Below, piece after piece: positions 43,810 through 52,940 of a DNA stretch of 64,000 nucleotides. The DNA comes from Fictibacillus gelatini DSM 15865 (GTDB lineage Bacteria; Bacillota; Bacilli; Bacillales; Fictibacillaceae). The stretch covers positions 157,503-221,502 of the forward strand of contig NZ_AUMP01000003.1 of NCBI RefSeq assembly GCF_000430745.1. The letters run 5' to 3'. The notes beneath the pieces are model-generated. The model searched no databases and was not told the DNA's origin. It saw only the letters and a list, made by a program, of their open reading frames with translations. The first letter of the stretch is position 1. Every line of letters begins with the position of its first letter. A program made the translations under genes and the position numbers.

Positions 43810-44898
43810 ATGCCTGTATTTCTCTCTGTTCAAACAGAAAATTTACCCTATTCATTAACGCAAGAAACGGCCTTAAAATTTGCACGGTCACTTTTTCAAC
43901 ATCAGTTTAAAGATATTGAAAGGCTTTTGACCATTTTTCAAAATGGAGAAATTGAATCCCGTTACTTTGCCATGCCGCTGGAGTGGTTTGAGTCCGCACA
44001 TTCTCTGGAAGAGAAAAACGAGTTATATATAGAGAACGCAACCCAATTTGGCGTCAGGGCAATAGAAAAATGTTTGCTTCGATCAGGACATTTGCAATCC
44101 GCGATTTCCCCTGAGGAAATTGATGCGATTTTCTTTATTTCAAGTTCCGGTTTTTCGACTCCGAGTATTGAAGCGCGGATTATGAACAAATTACCCTTTT
44201 CCAACCATACGAAGCGAATTCCGATCTGGGGACTTGGATGTGCCGGAGGAGCTTCCGGGTTTTCAAGAGCGTATGAATATTGTTTAGCGTATCCGAAGAG
44301 TAATGCCCTCGTCCTTAGTGTTGAGCTTTGCAGCCTGACATTTCAACATGATGATAAATCAAAAAGCAATCTTGTCGGAACATCCCTGTTTGCAGATGGA
44401 GTCGGATGTGCATTAATCTGTGGGGACGAATCTGATTTAATCAAGCACTCAAAGCTCGGGGCAATTCCTGCAATTTTTGATACGATGTCAACCCTTATGC
44501 CGAATTCGGAAGATGTGATGGGGTGGAACGTTAAAAATAACGGCTTATATGTAGTCTTTTCACGGGATATTCCTTCGATAATAACGAAGTGGCTGAAACC
44601 AAATGTTGATCAATTATTAGAAAAACATCAGTTAGATGAAAAAATGATTGATCATTTTATCGTTCATCCAGGGGGAAAAAAGGTGCTTGATGCATACGTT
44701 GGCGCAATTGGAATCAATGAGGAAAAACTGTCCATTTCGAAGGAAGTATTAAAACACCATGGAAATATGTCGTCAGCCACAATCTTTTATTGTCTTAAAC
44801 GATTTATGGATAAAGTATGCGAAAAAGGTCAAATGGGCTTGATCGGGGCATTAGGACCCGGGTTTTCTTCTGAATTGTTACTTGTCAGGTGGGTATAG
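43810..44898 (+). CDS. bpsA: Type III polyketide synthase (BcsA/BpsA-like)
   Basis: 362-residue chalcone-synthase-fold enzyme. Catalytic triad Cys144 (GLGCAGG), His286 (FIVHPGGK) and Asn319 (HHGNMSSAT) is complete. B. subtilis BpsA makes triketide alkylpyrones from long acyl-CoAs and malonyl-CoA. ATG at 43810 has TTTGGAGGG ahead of it; an upstream GTG at 43768 is less likely. The methyltransferase gene follows at once. In B. subtilis bcsA-ypbQ lie elsewhere in the chromosome; here they take the place of ypuI between scpB and dacB. Confidence 0.9.
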   Translation: MPVFLSVQTENLPYSLTQETALKFARSLFQHQFKDIERLLTIFQNGEIESRYFAMPLEWFESAHSLEEKNELYIENATQFGVRAIEKCLLRSGHLQSAISPEEIDAIFFISSSGFSTPSIEARIMNKLPFSNHTKRIPIWGLGCAGGASGFSRAYEYCLAYPKSNALVLSVELCSLTFQHDDKSKSNLVGTSLFADGVGCALICGDESDLIKHSKLGAIPAIFDTMSTLMPNSEDVMGWNVKNNGLYVVFSRDIPSIITKWLKPNVDQLLEKHQLDEKMIDHFIVHPGGKKVLDAYVGAIGINEEKLSISKEVLKHHGNMSSATIFYCLKRFMDKVCEKGQMGLIGALGPGFSSELLLVRWV

Positions 44899-44911
44899 GA
44901 GGGAATATTCG

Positions 44912-45466
44912 ATGTGGTTTAATCTTTTTTTCCTATTCGTCATCATCCAACGTGTTGCCGAGCTATTCCTTGCAAGACGCAATGAAATGAAAATGCGAGC
45001 AAAAGGGGCGATCGAAGTAGGGCGAGCCCACTATAAATGGATCGTTATGTTGCATATCGCTTTTTTCCTATCGTTATGGTTTGAGGTCACCGTTTTTCGC
45101 CGAACGCCGCCGGGATGGTGGCCGATTCCGTTCACTTTATACATAATAGCACAAATGTTGAGAATCTGGACCATTTCATCTCTCGGTCCTTATTGGAATA
45201 CAAAGATTATTATTCTGCCGGGAGCATCCGTTATCGCAAAGGGGCCATATCTCTATTTACGCCATCCGAATTACCTCGTGGTGTGTATCGAAATTATTGT
45301 CATTCCGCTACTCTTTCAAGCTTATTTCACCGCTATTTTATTTACGGTGTTCAACGCCTCTCTCTTATCCATCCGCATTCCAGAAGAAGAAAGAGCGCTT
45401 GAAGAAGCGACAAATTATAAATATCAATTTTCGAAAAAAAGAAGATTTCTTCCAGGAAGCGAATAG
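44912..45466 (+). CDS. bpsB: Alkylpyrone O-methyltransferase (BpsB/YpbQ-like, ICMT family)
   Basis: 184-residue integral membrane methyltransferase of the isoprenylcysteine carboxyl methyltransferase type: several helices, then GPYLYLRHPNYLVV, the conserved RHPxY SAM-binding motif, and EERALEE near the end. ATG at 44912 follows TAGGAGGG; the longer frame overlaps bpsA. The pair would make methylated alkylpyrones, membrane-soluble metabolites. Confidence 0.88.
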   Translation: MWFNLFFLFVIIQRVAELFLARRNEMKMRAKGAIEVGRAHYKWIVMLHIAFFLSLWFEVTVFRRTPPGWWPIPFTLYIIAQMLRIWTISSLGPYWNTKIIILPGASVIAKGPYLYLRHPNYLVVCIEIIVIPLLFQAYFTAILFTVFNASLLSIRIPEEERALEEATNYKYQFSKKRRFLPGSE

Positions 45467-45482
45467 GAGATAGAATTCGTTA

Positions 45483-45510
45483 TCATAACGATCCTTATTT
45501 TGCATAAACT
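45483..45510 (+). promoter_or_regulatory. Candidate sigma-E promoter of dacB-spmAB
   Basis: TCATAAC (45483-45489), 13 bases, CATAAACT (45503-45510; 7 of 8 to CATACAHT). The B. subtilis dacB-spmAB operon is sigma-E driven. Confidence 0.55.
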
Positions 45511-45540
45511 TGTACAAAACGCTTAAGGACGGGATACAAT

Positions 45541-46698
45541 ATGTTCTTTCAATCGAAAAAGGTGAAAATGTCGATTGTAATTCTTCTTTTCGTGCTGCTA
45601 GTGCCCGCAAAGACAAAAGCGGTTGGTCCTGGTGTATCTGCACGGGCTGCCGTATTAATGGAACAAGAATCAGGAAGAGTGCTTTTCGGAAAAGAAGAAC
45701 ACCGTCCAATGCGGATTGCGAGTATAACAAAGATTATGACAGCAATCATCGCAATTGAATCCGGTAAAATGTCGGACAAGGTAAAAATAAGCGAGAAAGC
45801 AACAAGAACGGAAGGTTCCTCACTTTATTTAACGCCAGGGGAACGTGTACCATTGAGGGACTTAGTTTATGGCCTTATGCTACGTTCGGGAAATGATGCG
45901 GCCGTGGCGATTGCTGAACATGTCGGGGGAAGCGTCGAAGGATTTGAACTTTTGATGAATCAAAAGGCGCGGGAGATCGGAATGGAAGATACGAATTTCC
46001 GCAATCCGCACGGGTTGGATGATCATGAAGATCATTATTCAAGCGCTTATGATATGGCTCTTCTGACAAGATATGCAATGAATAATAAGGAGTTTAGAAA
46101 AATATCGTCAACGAAAGTGTATCGGTCACATCAAGAAGGAGAAAAATGGGACAGAATTTGGAAAAACAAAAATAAAATGTTAAAGTTGTACCGCTATTCA
46201 ACAGGAGGCAAAACAGGATTTACGAAACGGGCGAAACGAACGCTTGTTTCCACAGCAAAAAAAGACGGGATGGGGTTAATCGCAGTGACCCTTGATGATC
46301 CAAATGATTGGGAAGATCATGAAAATTTATTTAATTGGGGCTTTCAAACATATGACCTTACAACAATTGTAAAAAAAGGAGTCATCGACGGCATTCGATT
46401 AAAACAATATGAAAATAAAATTGAAGCGAACCGAACCTTTCAATATCCACTGATGAAGGATGAACGGAAACTTGTGAAAACCGCCATCACATTGTACCGT
46501 CCTCCTAAAGATGGAAAGTGGCAGGGAGGCATACCTAAACCGATTGGGAGAATGCAAATTACCCTTAATTCCGACGAAATAGGAAATTTGCCGTTATACT
46601 ATGAAGGAAAAGGCCAGGTGAAAGAAGAGAAAAAGGGGCTTTGGAACACGATTAAACATTTTTTAAATCAATTATTTGTTATTCGAGTAGGGGATTAA
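45541..46698 (+). CDS. dacB: D-alanyl-D-alanine carboxypeptidase DacB (PBP5*)
   Basis: 385-residue sporulation carboxypeptidase controlling spore-cortex crosslinking. Signal peptide to about residue 27 (AKTKA), catalytic SITK (S61, K64), SGN (116-118) and KTG in TGGKTGFT. C-terminal amphipathic segment for membrane attachment. First gene of dacB-spmA-spmB; intergenic distances of 5 and 3 bases indicate one transcript. Confidence 0.92.
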   Translation: MFFQSKKVKMSIVILLFVLLVPAKTKAVGPGVSARAAVLMEQESGRVLFGKEEHRPMRIASITKIMTAIIAIESGKMSDKVKISEKATRTEGSSLYLTPGERVPLRDLVYGLMLRSGNDAAVAIAEHVGGSVEGFELLMNQKAREIGMEDTNFRNPHGLDDHEDHYSSAYDMALLTRYAMNNKEFRKISSTKVYRSHQEGEKWDRIWKNKNKMLKLYRYSTGGKTGFTKRAKRTLVSTAKKDGMGLIAVTLDDPNDWEDHENLFNWGFQTYDLTTIVKKGVIDGIRLKQYENKIEANRTFQYPLMKDERKLVKTAITLYRPPKDGKWQGGIPKPIGRMQITLNSDEIGNLPLYYEGKGQVKEEKKGLWNTIKHFLNQLFVIRVGD

Positions 46699-46703
46699 AG
46701 AAA

Positions 46704-47294
46704 ATGGTGAATTACATATGGGTTGCCATGATGGTCATTGGTTTTATAGTAGCGATGTTTAACGGGACGATGGATAAAGTAAATGAAGCCGTCTTCAAAG
46801 GGGCCGAAGAAGCGGTTACGATTAGTTTTGCGATGATCAGTATTTTAGTATTCTGGCTCGGATTGATGAAAATTGCGGAAAAAGGCGGACTACTCGTTGT
46901 TCTTGCTAATTTGTTCCGGCCGATTGTAAAGCGTATTTTTCCGGACGTTCCTCCGGAACACCCGGCATTAGGCTATATTTTGTCAAATATGGTCGCCAAT
47001 CTTTTTGGGCTTGGAAATGCAGCAACGCCGATGGGAATAAAAGCGATGGAACAGTTAAAAAAATTAAACGGTGATAAAAATGAAGCAAGCCGTTCGATGA
47101 TCACGCTGCTGGCAATCAATACGTCGAGCATCACACTTATCCCTACAACTATTATTGCCATTCGGATGAAGTTTGGTTCAGAGAGCCCGACAGACATTGT
47201 TGGGCCAACGTTAATAGCAACAGCTTTCTCAACAGTGGGGGCACTCTTGATTGACCGGTTTTTTTATTATCGTTCGAAAAAGAGGAGGGAATAG
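46704..47294 (+). CDS. spmA: Spore maturation protein A
   Basis: 196-residue membrane protein with nucleoside-recognition (Gate) domain features: NGTMDKVNEAVFKGAEEAVTISF and LFGLGNAATPMGIKAMEQL. SpmA and SpmB are needed for spore core dehydration. Confidence 0.93.
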   Translation: MVNYIWVAMMVIGFIVAMFNGTMDKVNEAVFKGAEEAVTISFAMISILVFWLGLMKIAEKGGLLVVLANLFRPIVKRIFPDVPPEHPALGYILSNMVANLFGLGNAATPMGIKAMEQLKKLNGDKNEASRSMITLLAINTSSITLIPTTIIAIRMKFGSESPTDIVGPTLIATAFSTVGALLIDRFFYYRSKKRRE

Positions 47295-47297
47295 AAC

Positions 47298-47828
47298 ATG
47301 AGTTTAATCAATTCATTTTCGATATGGTTTGTTCCTTTTCTAATCGGATTTATTCTTCTCTATGGAACGATAAAAAAAGTACCGACATATGAGGCTTTTG
47401 TTGAAGGTGGAAAAGAAGGGTTTTCCATGGCCATTTCTATCATTCCATTTCTCGTTGGCATGCTTGTCTCCATTTCCGTTTTCCGGGCGTCGGGGGCACT
47501 CGATTTAATGTTAAACTTTTGCAAGCCGTTATTTGATCGGCTGCACATTCCAGGTGAAGTTGTTCCTCTCGCCTTAATGCGGACCATTTCAGGGAGCGGG
47601 GCACTTGGAATGACTTCCGATTTAATTGCAACATACGGGCCGGATTCGTTTATCGGAAGGCTTGCTTCTACGATTCAAGGAAGTACAGATACGACGTTTT
47701 ATGTCTTAACGGTTTACTTTGGCGCGGTTGGGATCCGCAAGATGGGATATGCGGTTAAAGTAGGGCTTTTCGCTGATTTAATTGGATTCATTTCCTCGTG
47801 TATCGTTGTTTCACTCCTATTTTCATAA
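47298..47828 (+). CDS. spmB: Spore maturation protein B
   Basis: 176-residue membrane protein: KKVPTYEAFVEGGKEGFSMA, RTISGSGALGMTSDLI and GSTDTTFYVLTVYFGAVGIRK match SpmB. Ends the dacB operon at a terminator. Confidence 0.93.
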   Translation: MSLINSFSIWFVPFLIGFILLYGTIKKVPTYEAFVEGGKEGFSMAISIIPFLVGMLVSISVFRASGALDLMLNFCKPLFDRLHIPGEVVPLALMRTISGSGALGMTSDLIATYGPDSFIGRLASTIQGSTDTTFYVLTVYFGAVGIRKMGYAVKVGLFADLIGFISSCIVVSLLFS

Positions 47829-47832
47829 GTTC

Positions 47833-47869
47833 AAAACGTTACCAATTTCGCAGGTAACGTTTTTTTGTT
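47833..47869 (+). terminator. Terminator of dacB-spmAB
   Basis: AAAACGTTACC (47833-47843) and GGTAACGTTTT (47853-47863) followed by TTTG. Confidence 0.9.
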
Positions 47870-47960
47870 TGCAAATACGTTAACAATGGATAATAGAAAT
47901 GAAAACTTGAATTCTTGAGAATTGAAGATAGAGAAGGTATCATGTAAAAGAGGTGAAAGC

Positions 47961-48713
47961 ATGGAACGTTTACAAAAAGTAATTGCACAAAGTGGAGTGA
48001 CTTCCAGAAGGAAAGCTGAAAACTTAATATTGGAAGGTAAAGTGAAAGTCAATGGGAAGGTCGTCAAAGAACTCGGGACAAAAGTCTCCGGAAAAGATCG
48101 TATCGAGGTGAATGGGATCCAAATTGAGCGAGAGGAGCCCGTTTATTTTTTGTTGTACAAGCCCCAGGGTGTTATTACAGCAGTTTCTGATGATAAAGGA
48201 AGGCCGGTCGTGACGGATTTTTTCAAAGACATCGTCAATCAGCGCATCTTTCCGGTCGGGCGGCTCGATTATGATACATCGGGTGTACTCATTATGACGA
48301 ATGATGGTGAATTCGCTAATCTTCTCATGCACCCGAAATATAAAGTGGACAAAACATACATAGCGAAAGTAGAAGGAATTCCTTTGAAGGAAACATTAAA
48401 AAAATTGGAAAAAGGAGTCGTTTTAGATGATGGAAAAACGGCACCGGCAAAAGCAAAACTGCGTTCAGCAGATCGAAAAAAACAGACGGCTATCATTGAA
48501 CTTGTCATTCACGAAGGAAAAAACAGGCAGGTTCGCCGAATGCTTGAGCATGTCGGCCACCCTGTAATCAAATTAAAACGCGAACGGTACGCCTTTTTGG
48601 ACGTTAAAGGATTAAACCCCGGTGAGTTTCGTGTACTGACGGCGCATGAAGTAAAACAACTTCGAAATCAAGCTGTCACACAACCGTCAAAAAAAGATGT
48701 TTCGAAGAGATAA
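47961..48713 (+). CDS. rluB: 23S rRNA pseudouridine synthase RluB
   Basis: 250-residue enzyme with an N-terminal S4 domain (RLQKVIAQSGVTSRRKAENLIL) and the RsuA/RluB catalytic domain; catalytic Asp is in GRLDYDTSGVLIMTNDGE, followed by EGKNRQVRRMLEHVGHPV. It modifies U2605-equivalent positions of 23S rRNA. ATG at 47961 after AGAGGTG. Known as ypuL in B. subtilis. Confidence 0.93.
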   Translation: MERLQKVIAQSGVTSRRKAENLILEGKVKVNGKVVKELGTKVSGKDRIEVNGIQIEREEPVYFLLYKPQGVITAVSDDKGRPVVTDFFKDIVNQRIFPVGRLDYDTSGVLIMTNDGEFANLLMHPKYKVDKTYIAKVEGIPLKETLKKLEKGVVLDDGKTAPAKAKLRSADRKKQTAIIELVIHEGKNRQVRRMLEHVGHPVIKLKRERYAFLDVKGLNPGEFRVLTAHEVKQLRNQAVTQPSKKDVSKR

Positions 48714-48759
48714 TTTAACGTTATAGTAAAATTGGAACAATAGGGACAGGGTGATTGAC

Positions 48760-49281
48760 ATGAATAAAAAAACGCGGTTGCTATTTCGCTCACTCATTCT
48801 TTTAATAATCGTTTGTGCAGTCAGTTATACAATTTATAAAAGTTTGACGAAAGATGATGTTGCTACTGTCGGGGATCAGGCACCGAATTTCGTATTGACC
48901 GATTTAAATGGGCACAAGGTAAAACTTTCAGATTTTAAAGGGAAGGGCGTTTTTTTAAATTTCTGGGGGACATGGTGTGAACCATGCAAACAAGAAATGC
49001 CGGATATGGAGAAGCTATATTCTGAATATAAGAAAAAAGGTGTCGAAATATTGGCCGTTAATGTCGGGGAATCGAACGTTGCGGTGAAAGATTTTAAGTC
49101 AGAATATAAGTTAACTTTTCCGATAGTGAATGATAAAACAGGGGATGTTGTGGAAGCTTACGGTATTGATCCTCTTCCGACAACTGTTTTAGTAGATAAA
49201 AACGGTAAAATTATTAAAAAGACAAGTGCGTCTCTGCCGTATGATACGATCAAGCAATTTATGGAAATGATAAAACCGTAA
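48760..49281 (+). CDS. resA: Thiol-disulfide oxidoreductase ResA
   Basis: 173-residue membrane-anchored thioredoxin-fold protein (helix 8-26) with CEPC active site (C73, C76) and the family glutamate region. It keeps apocytochrome c haem-binding cysteines reduced outside the membrane. ATG at 48760 is preferred to the GTG at 48751, which is in the ribosome binding site. First gene of resABC-DE. Confidence 0.94.
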   Translation: MNKKTRLLFRSLILLIIVCAVSYTIYKSLTKDDVATVGDQAPNFVLTDLNGHKVKLSDFKGKGVFLNFWGTWCEPCKQEMPDMEKLYSEYKKKGVEILAVNVGESNVAVKDFKSEYKLTFPIVNDKTGDVVEAYGIDPLPTTVLVDKNGKIIKKTSASLPYDTIKQFMEMIKP

Positions 49282-49293
49282 CGGGGTGTTCAT

Positions 49294-50904
49294 ATGAAGG
49301 CAATCAAGTGTGAATGTGGTCATGAAAATCCGTACGGAACTGAATTTTGTGCCGCATGCGGCAAGCCTTTTAAGGGCGGAGATTCAGACCAGTTGATCAA
49401 TATGCGCTATGAAGGTAGTGCCATTCGATCGAAAACATACAACAAAACAATCATTGATAAAATATGGAACTTTTTTTCCTCTGTAAAAGTCGGTGTCACA
49501 ATTATTTTTATCATTCTTGTCGCTGCGGCAATCGGATCGATTTTTCCGCAACAAGAGTACATACCGTCAAACGCGGACCCTGCTACATATTATGAGGACA
49601 GATACGGGATATTCGGAAAAATTTATTATTTACTTGGGTTTGAAAACTTATATGGTTCGTGGTGGTTCATCACTTTGTTAGCGGCTCTCGGTTTATCGAT
49701 CATTGTGGCAAGTATCGACCGTGGTGTGCCTCTTTATAAGTCATTGAAAAATCAGCGAGTGACAAGACATGAAAATTTCCTCAAAGGACAGCGGCTAGTA
49801 AGCATCACTCCTGGCAGTATCCCGTTTGAGCATATTAAAGGTGCATTAATAAAAAATCGTTATAAAGTACGAGAAGAAAACGGAAATATACTGGCGGAAA
49901 AAGGGCGATTTTCCAGATGGGGGGCCTACGTTAATCATACCGGCCTTATCATTTTTCTTGTCGGTGCGATGCTGCGCTTTTTTCCGGGCATGTACATCGA
50001 TAAAGTTGTATGGATCAAAGAAGGAGAAACGGCAGCCATCCCCGGAACCAATAACGAATATTATTTGAAAAATAATAATTTTATTCTTCAAACGTATAGC
50101 AAAAACGACAAACAGTATAAGGCAGCGCTCCAAAAGGCCGGCGAAGTTCCAAAAAACTACGAGAGCAAAATCACACTCTATCGGGCGAAAAGCAAGCCAG
50201 TCATTGGCGAACTGCCGAAGCTCGAAAAAATAAAAGATGGACAAGCGAAGGTCAATCATCCTTTTAAATTCAGTCATTACGGAATCTATCAGTCTTATTA
50301 CAGGCAAGGCGAATTGGATAAAATGAAATTTAACCTCGTCAATAAAAAAACGGGAAAAGCGTACGGTCCAATGACGGTTGATTTAAATAATCCAAAAACT
50401 GAGTATGATTTAGGTCATGGTGTGGAAGTGAAATTATCGAGATATTATCCAAATTTTTATTTTGATGAGAAGGGACTCCCTGCTTCGAGAAACAAGTCGC
50501 CGGAAAATCCAGCCTTTGTGTTTGACTTTAAAACACCGGAAACACCTGACGGAGAACGTTCATTGGTCGCTATTCAGCAAACCATTGAAGCGAATAAACA
50601 GCAAGCAAACAAATATAAAATGAAGTTTGCCGGTGTAGAAATGAAAGATGTTTCAGGGCTTACTGTGAAAAAAGATTTAACGTTGCCGATCATCATTGTA
50701 GGCGCTGCCATCTTTATGCTTGGAGTCGTCCAGGGACTGTATTGGAACCATCGGCGAATTTGGATACGTCAGAAAGACAATGAAACATGGCTGGCGGCTC
50801 ATACAAATAAAAACTGGTTTGGCTTCAAAAAGGAAATTCAAAAGATTTCTGATGAAACGGGATTAATAATGCCTGTAGATAAGGTTGAACCAAAACGTTC
50901 ATAA
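49294..50904 (+). CDS. resB: Cytochrome c biogenesis protein ResB
   Basis: 536-residue System II protein. An N-terminal zinc ribbon (CECGHENPYGTEFCAACG) precedes three membrane helices, a large external domain and a fourth helix near residue 470. Works with ResC in haem delivery to cytochrome c. 12 bases after resA. Confidence 0.93.
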   Translation: MKAIKCECGHENPYGTEFCAACGKPFKGGDSDQLINMRYEGSAIRSKTYNKTIIDKIWNFFSSVKVGVTIIFIILVAAAIGSIFPQQEYIPSNADPATYYEDRYGIFGKIYYLLGFENLYGSWWFITLLAALGLSIIVASIDRGVPLYKSLKNQRVTRHENFLKGQRLVSITPGSIPFEHIKGALIKNRYKVREENGNILAEKGRFSRWGAYVNHTGLIIFLVGAMLRFFPGMYIDKVVWIKEGETAAIPGTNNEYYLKNNNFILQTYSKNDKQYKAALQKAGEVPKNYESKITLYRAKSKPVIGELPKLEKIKDGQAKVNHPFKFSHYGIYQSYYRQGELDKMKFNLVNKKTGKAYGPMTVDLNNPKTEYDLGHGVEVKLSRYYPNFYFDEKGLPASRNKSPENPAFVFDFKTPETPDGERSLVAIQQTIEANKQQANKYKMKFAGVEMKDVSGLTVKKDLTLPIIIVGAAIFMLGVVQGLYWNHRRIWIRQKDNETWLAAHTNKNWFGFKKEIQKISDETGLIMPVDKVEPKRS

Positions 50905-50921
50905 GCCAATAGGAGGGTATT

Positions 50922-52127
50922 ATGGCTGGGATTAGTAGTACATTACTTTACTGTGCATTTATCATTTATTTAATTGCAACCTTTGTTTTTGCGATGTCGA
51001 TCTCAGACAAAAAAGGGCGTGAAAAAGGAGCGGCGTACATTAAACGATGGGGGAGAATAGGATATACAATAGCCATCATCGGATTTATTTGTCAACTCGG
51101 CTATTTTATTACTCGCTGGATTGCGAGCGGACATGCTCCTGTAAGCAATTTGTTTGAATTTACAACATTTTTTGGAATGATGATGGTATTTGCCTTTATC
51201 ATTATTTATGCAATTTATAAAACAAATGTACTCGGGGTATTTGCAATGGCAATTGCGCTTTTAGTCATTGCCTATGCAAGCATGTTCCCGCGTGACATTT
51301 CTCCGCTGATTCCGGCACTGCAAAGTGATTGGCTGAAAATTCATGTGACGACGGCGGCACTTGGTGAAGGGATTTTATCTATCAGTTTTGTTGCAGGACT
51401 TATTTACTTAATCTTAACCGTTGACCAAAAAGTTTCAACAGCGAAGACGAAATGGTTGGAATTCATTATGTACTGTCTTCTTTGTATTGTTGGCTTTATT
51501 ATTGTGACAATCATTTCTCAAAGCATAGGGACGAAAGAAGAATTTTCGTGGAAAGCATGGAAGGACGGACAAAGAGTAGAACAAACAATCACATACGAAC
51601 TTCCGGTACTGATTGGCCCGCCTGACGGAAAGCTGCTGACAAAAGGCGGCTATGAGCCGTTCGTTCATGCCCCATCCTGGATGAAAGGAGAAGAGGCCCC
51701 GAAAAAGCTAAATACATTTATTTGGTCATTGCTCTCGGGGGCAGTGCTTTATGGCCTATTGCGTTTGATTCTTCGGAAGCGCATTGCGGCAGCTATTCAA
51801 CCGAAGCTGGCGAATATGAATGATGACCTCGTAGATGAAATCAGCTATCGTGCGGTTGCGATTGGGTTCCCTGTTTTTACGCTCGGAGCGTTAATATTTG
51901 CAATGATTTGGGCGCAAAAGGCATGGACTCGTTTTTGGGGCTGGGATCCGAAAGAAGTCTGGGCACTTATCACCTTTTTATTCTATGCAGCCTACATTCA
52001 CTTGCGTTTAAACAAAGGATGGCACGGGGAAAAATCGGCCTGGCTATCCGTAATCGGGTTTCTAATCATTGCCTTTAACTTAATCGCGGTCAATCTCGTT
52101 CTTGCCGGACTGCACTCCTATGCGTAA
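50922..52127 (+). CDS. resC: Cytochrome c biogenesis protein ResC (CcsA type)
   Basis: 401-residue, eight-helix haem-handling protein. The WWD-type signature reads [20 protein letters not shown], flanked by conserved His residues ([20 protein letters not shown]). TAGGAGGGT precedes the ATG. Confidence 0.94.
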   Translation: MAGISSTLLYCAFIIYLIATFVFAMSISDKKGREKGAAYIKRWGRIGYTIAIIGFICQLGYFITRWIASGHAPVSNLFEFTTFFGMMMVFAFIIIYAIYKTNVLGVFAMAIALLVIAYASMFPRDISPLIPALQSDWLKIHVTTAALGEGILSISFVAGLIYLILTVDQKVSTAKTKWLEFIMYCLLCIVGFIIVTIISQSIGTKEEFSWKAWKDGQRVEQTITYELPVLIGPPDGKLLTKGGYEPFVHAPSWMKGEEAPKKLNTFIWSLLSGAVLYGLLRLILRKRIAAAIQPKLANMNDDLVDEISYRAVAIGFPVFTLGALIFAMIWAQKAWTRFWGWDPKEVWALITFLFYAAYIHLRLNKGWHGEKSAWLSVIGFLIIAFNLIAVNLVLAGLHSYA

Positions 52128-52130
52128 GCT

Positions 52131-52164
52131 TACAAAACCCTTCACAGAGGTGAAGGGTTTTGTA
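52131..52164 (+). terminator. Hairpin between resC and resD
   Basis: Perfect 15-bp stem (52131-52145 with 52150-52164), loop AGAG, with only a weak T tail. It probably reduces read-through from resABC into resDE. Confidence 0.7.
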
Positions 52165-52223
52165 GTATCTACTAACTTCATGTAAAATAAAATTGGAAAA
52201 TAGTCAATAATGGGGGAATCGTT

Positions 52224-52940
52224 GTGGAAAAAGAAGCAAAAATTCTCGTGGTTGATGACGAGGAACGAATTCGCAAGCTATTAAAAATGTATTTAGAGCG
52301 GGAACATTATGAGGTCCATGAAGCTGAAAACGGCGAAGATGCTCTGGAACTGGCACTTTCAATCAATTATGACCTTATCTTGCTTGATCTCATGATGCCG
52401 GGAATGGACGGAATTGAGGTTTGTGAACAATTACGAAAGAAAAAAGCCACTCCTGTTATTATGTTAACGGCAAAAGGGGAAGAAATGAACCGAATTCAAG
52501 GGTTTGAGGCTGGAACGGATGATTATATCGTCAAGCCATTCAGCCCGAGGGAAGTGGTCCTTCGAGTAAAAGCTTTATTGAGGCGGTCTTCCTCTACAAA
52601 GTTTTTGCAAACGGAAACAGTGACAAAAAATGTTATTGTATTCCCGCATTTAACGATTGACCATGATGCCCACCGCGTATTGGCCAGTGGAAAAGAAGTG
52701 AATCTTACACCGAAGGAATATGAGCTTCTTTACTATTTAGCAAAAACACCTGATAAAGTATATGCCCGTGAACAATTGCTGAAAGACGTTTGGAATTATG
52801 AGTTTTTTGGTGATTTACGAACAGTCGATACGCATGTAAAACGGCTCCGTGAAAAATTAAATAAAGTGTCGCCGGAGGCGGCTTCCATGATCGCAACGGT
52901 CTGGGGAGTGGGGTATAAGTTTGAGGCGGCAGAAGAATAA
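52224..52940 (+). CDS. resD: Response regulator ResD
   Basis: 238-residue OmpR-type regulator of aerobic and anaerobic respiration. Phosphoacceptor D55 in DLILLDLMMPGMDG, Lys in MLTAKGE, and the winged-helix effector domain (NLTPKEYELLYYLAK, GDLRTVDTHVKRLREKL). It shares its final base with the resE start. Confidence 0.95.
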   Translation: MEKEAKILVVDDEERIRKLLKMYLEREHYEVHEAENGEDALELALSINYDLILLDLMMPGMDGIEVCEQLRKKKATPVIMLTAKGEEMNRIQGFEAGTDDYIVKPFSPREVVLRVKALLRRSSSTKFLQTETVTKNVIVFPHLTIDHDAHRVLASGKEVNLTPKEYELLYYLAKTPDKVYAREQLLKDVWNYEFFGDLRTVDTHVKRLREKLNKVSPEAASMIATVWGVGYKFEAAEE

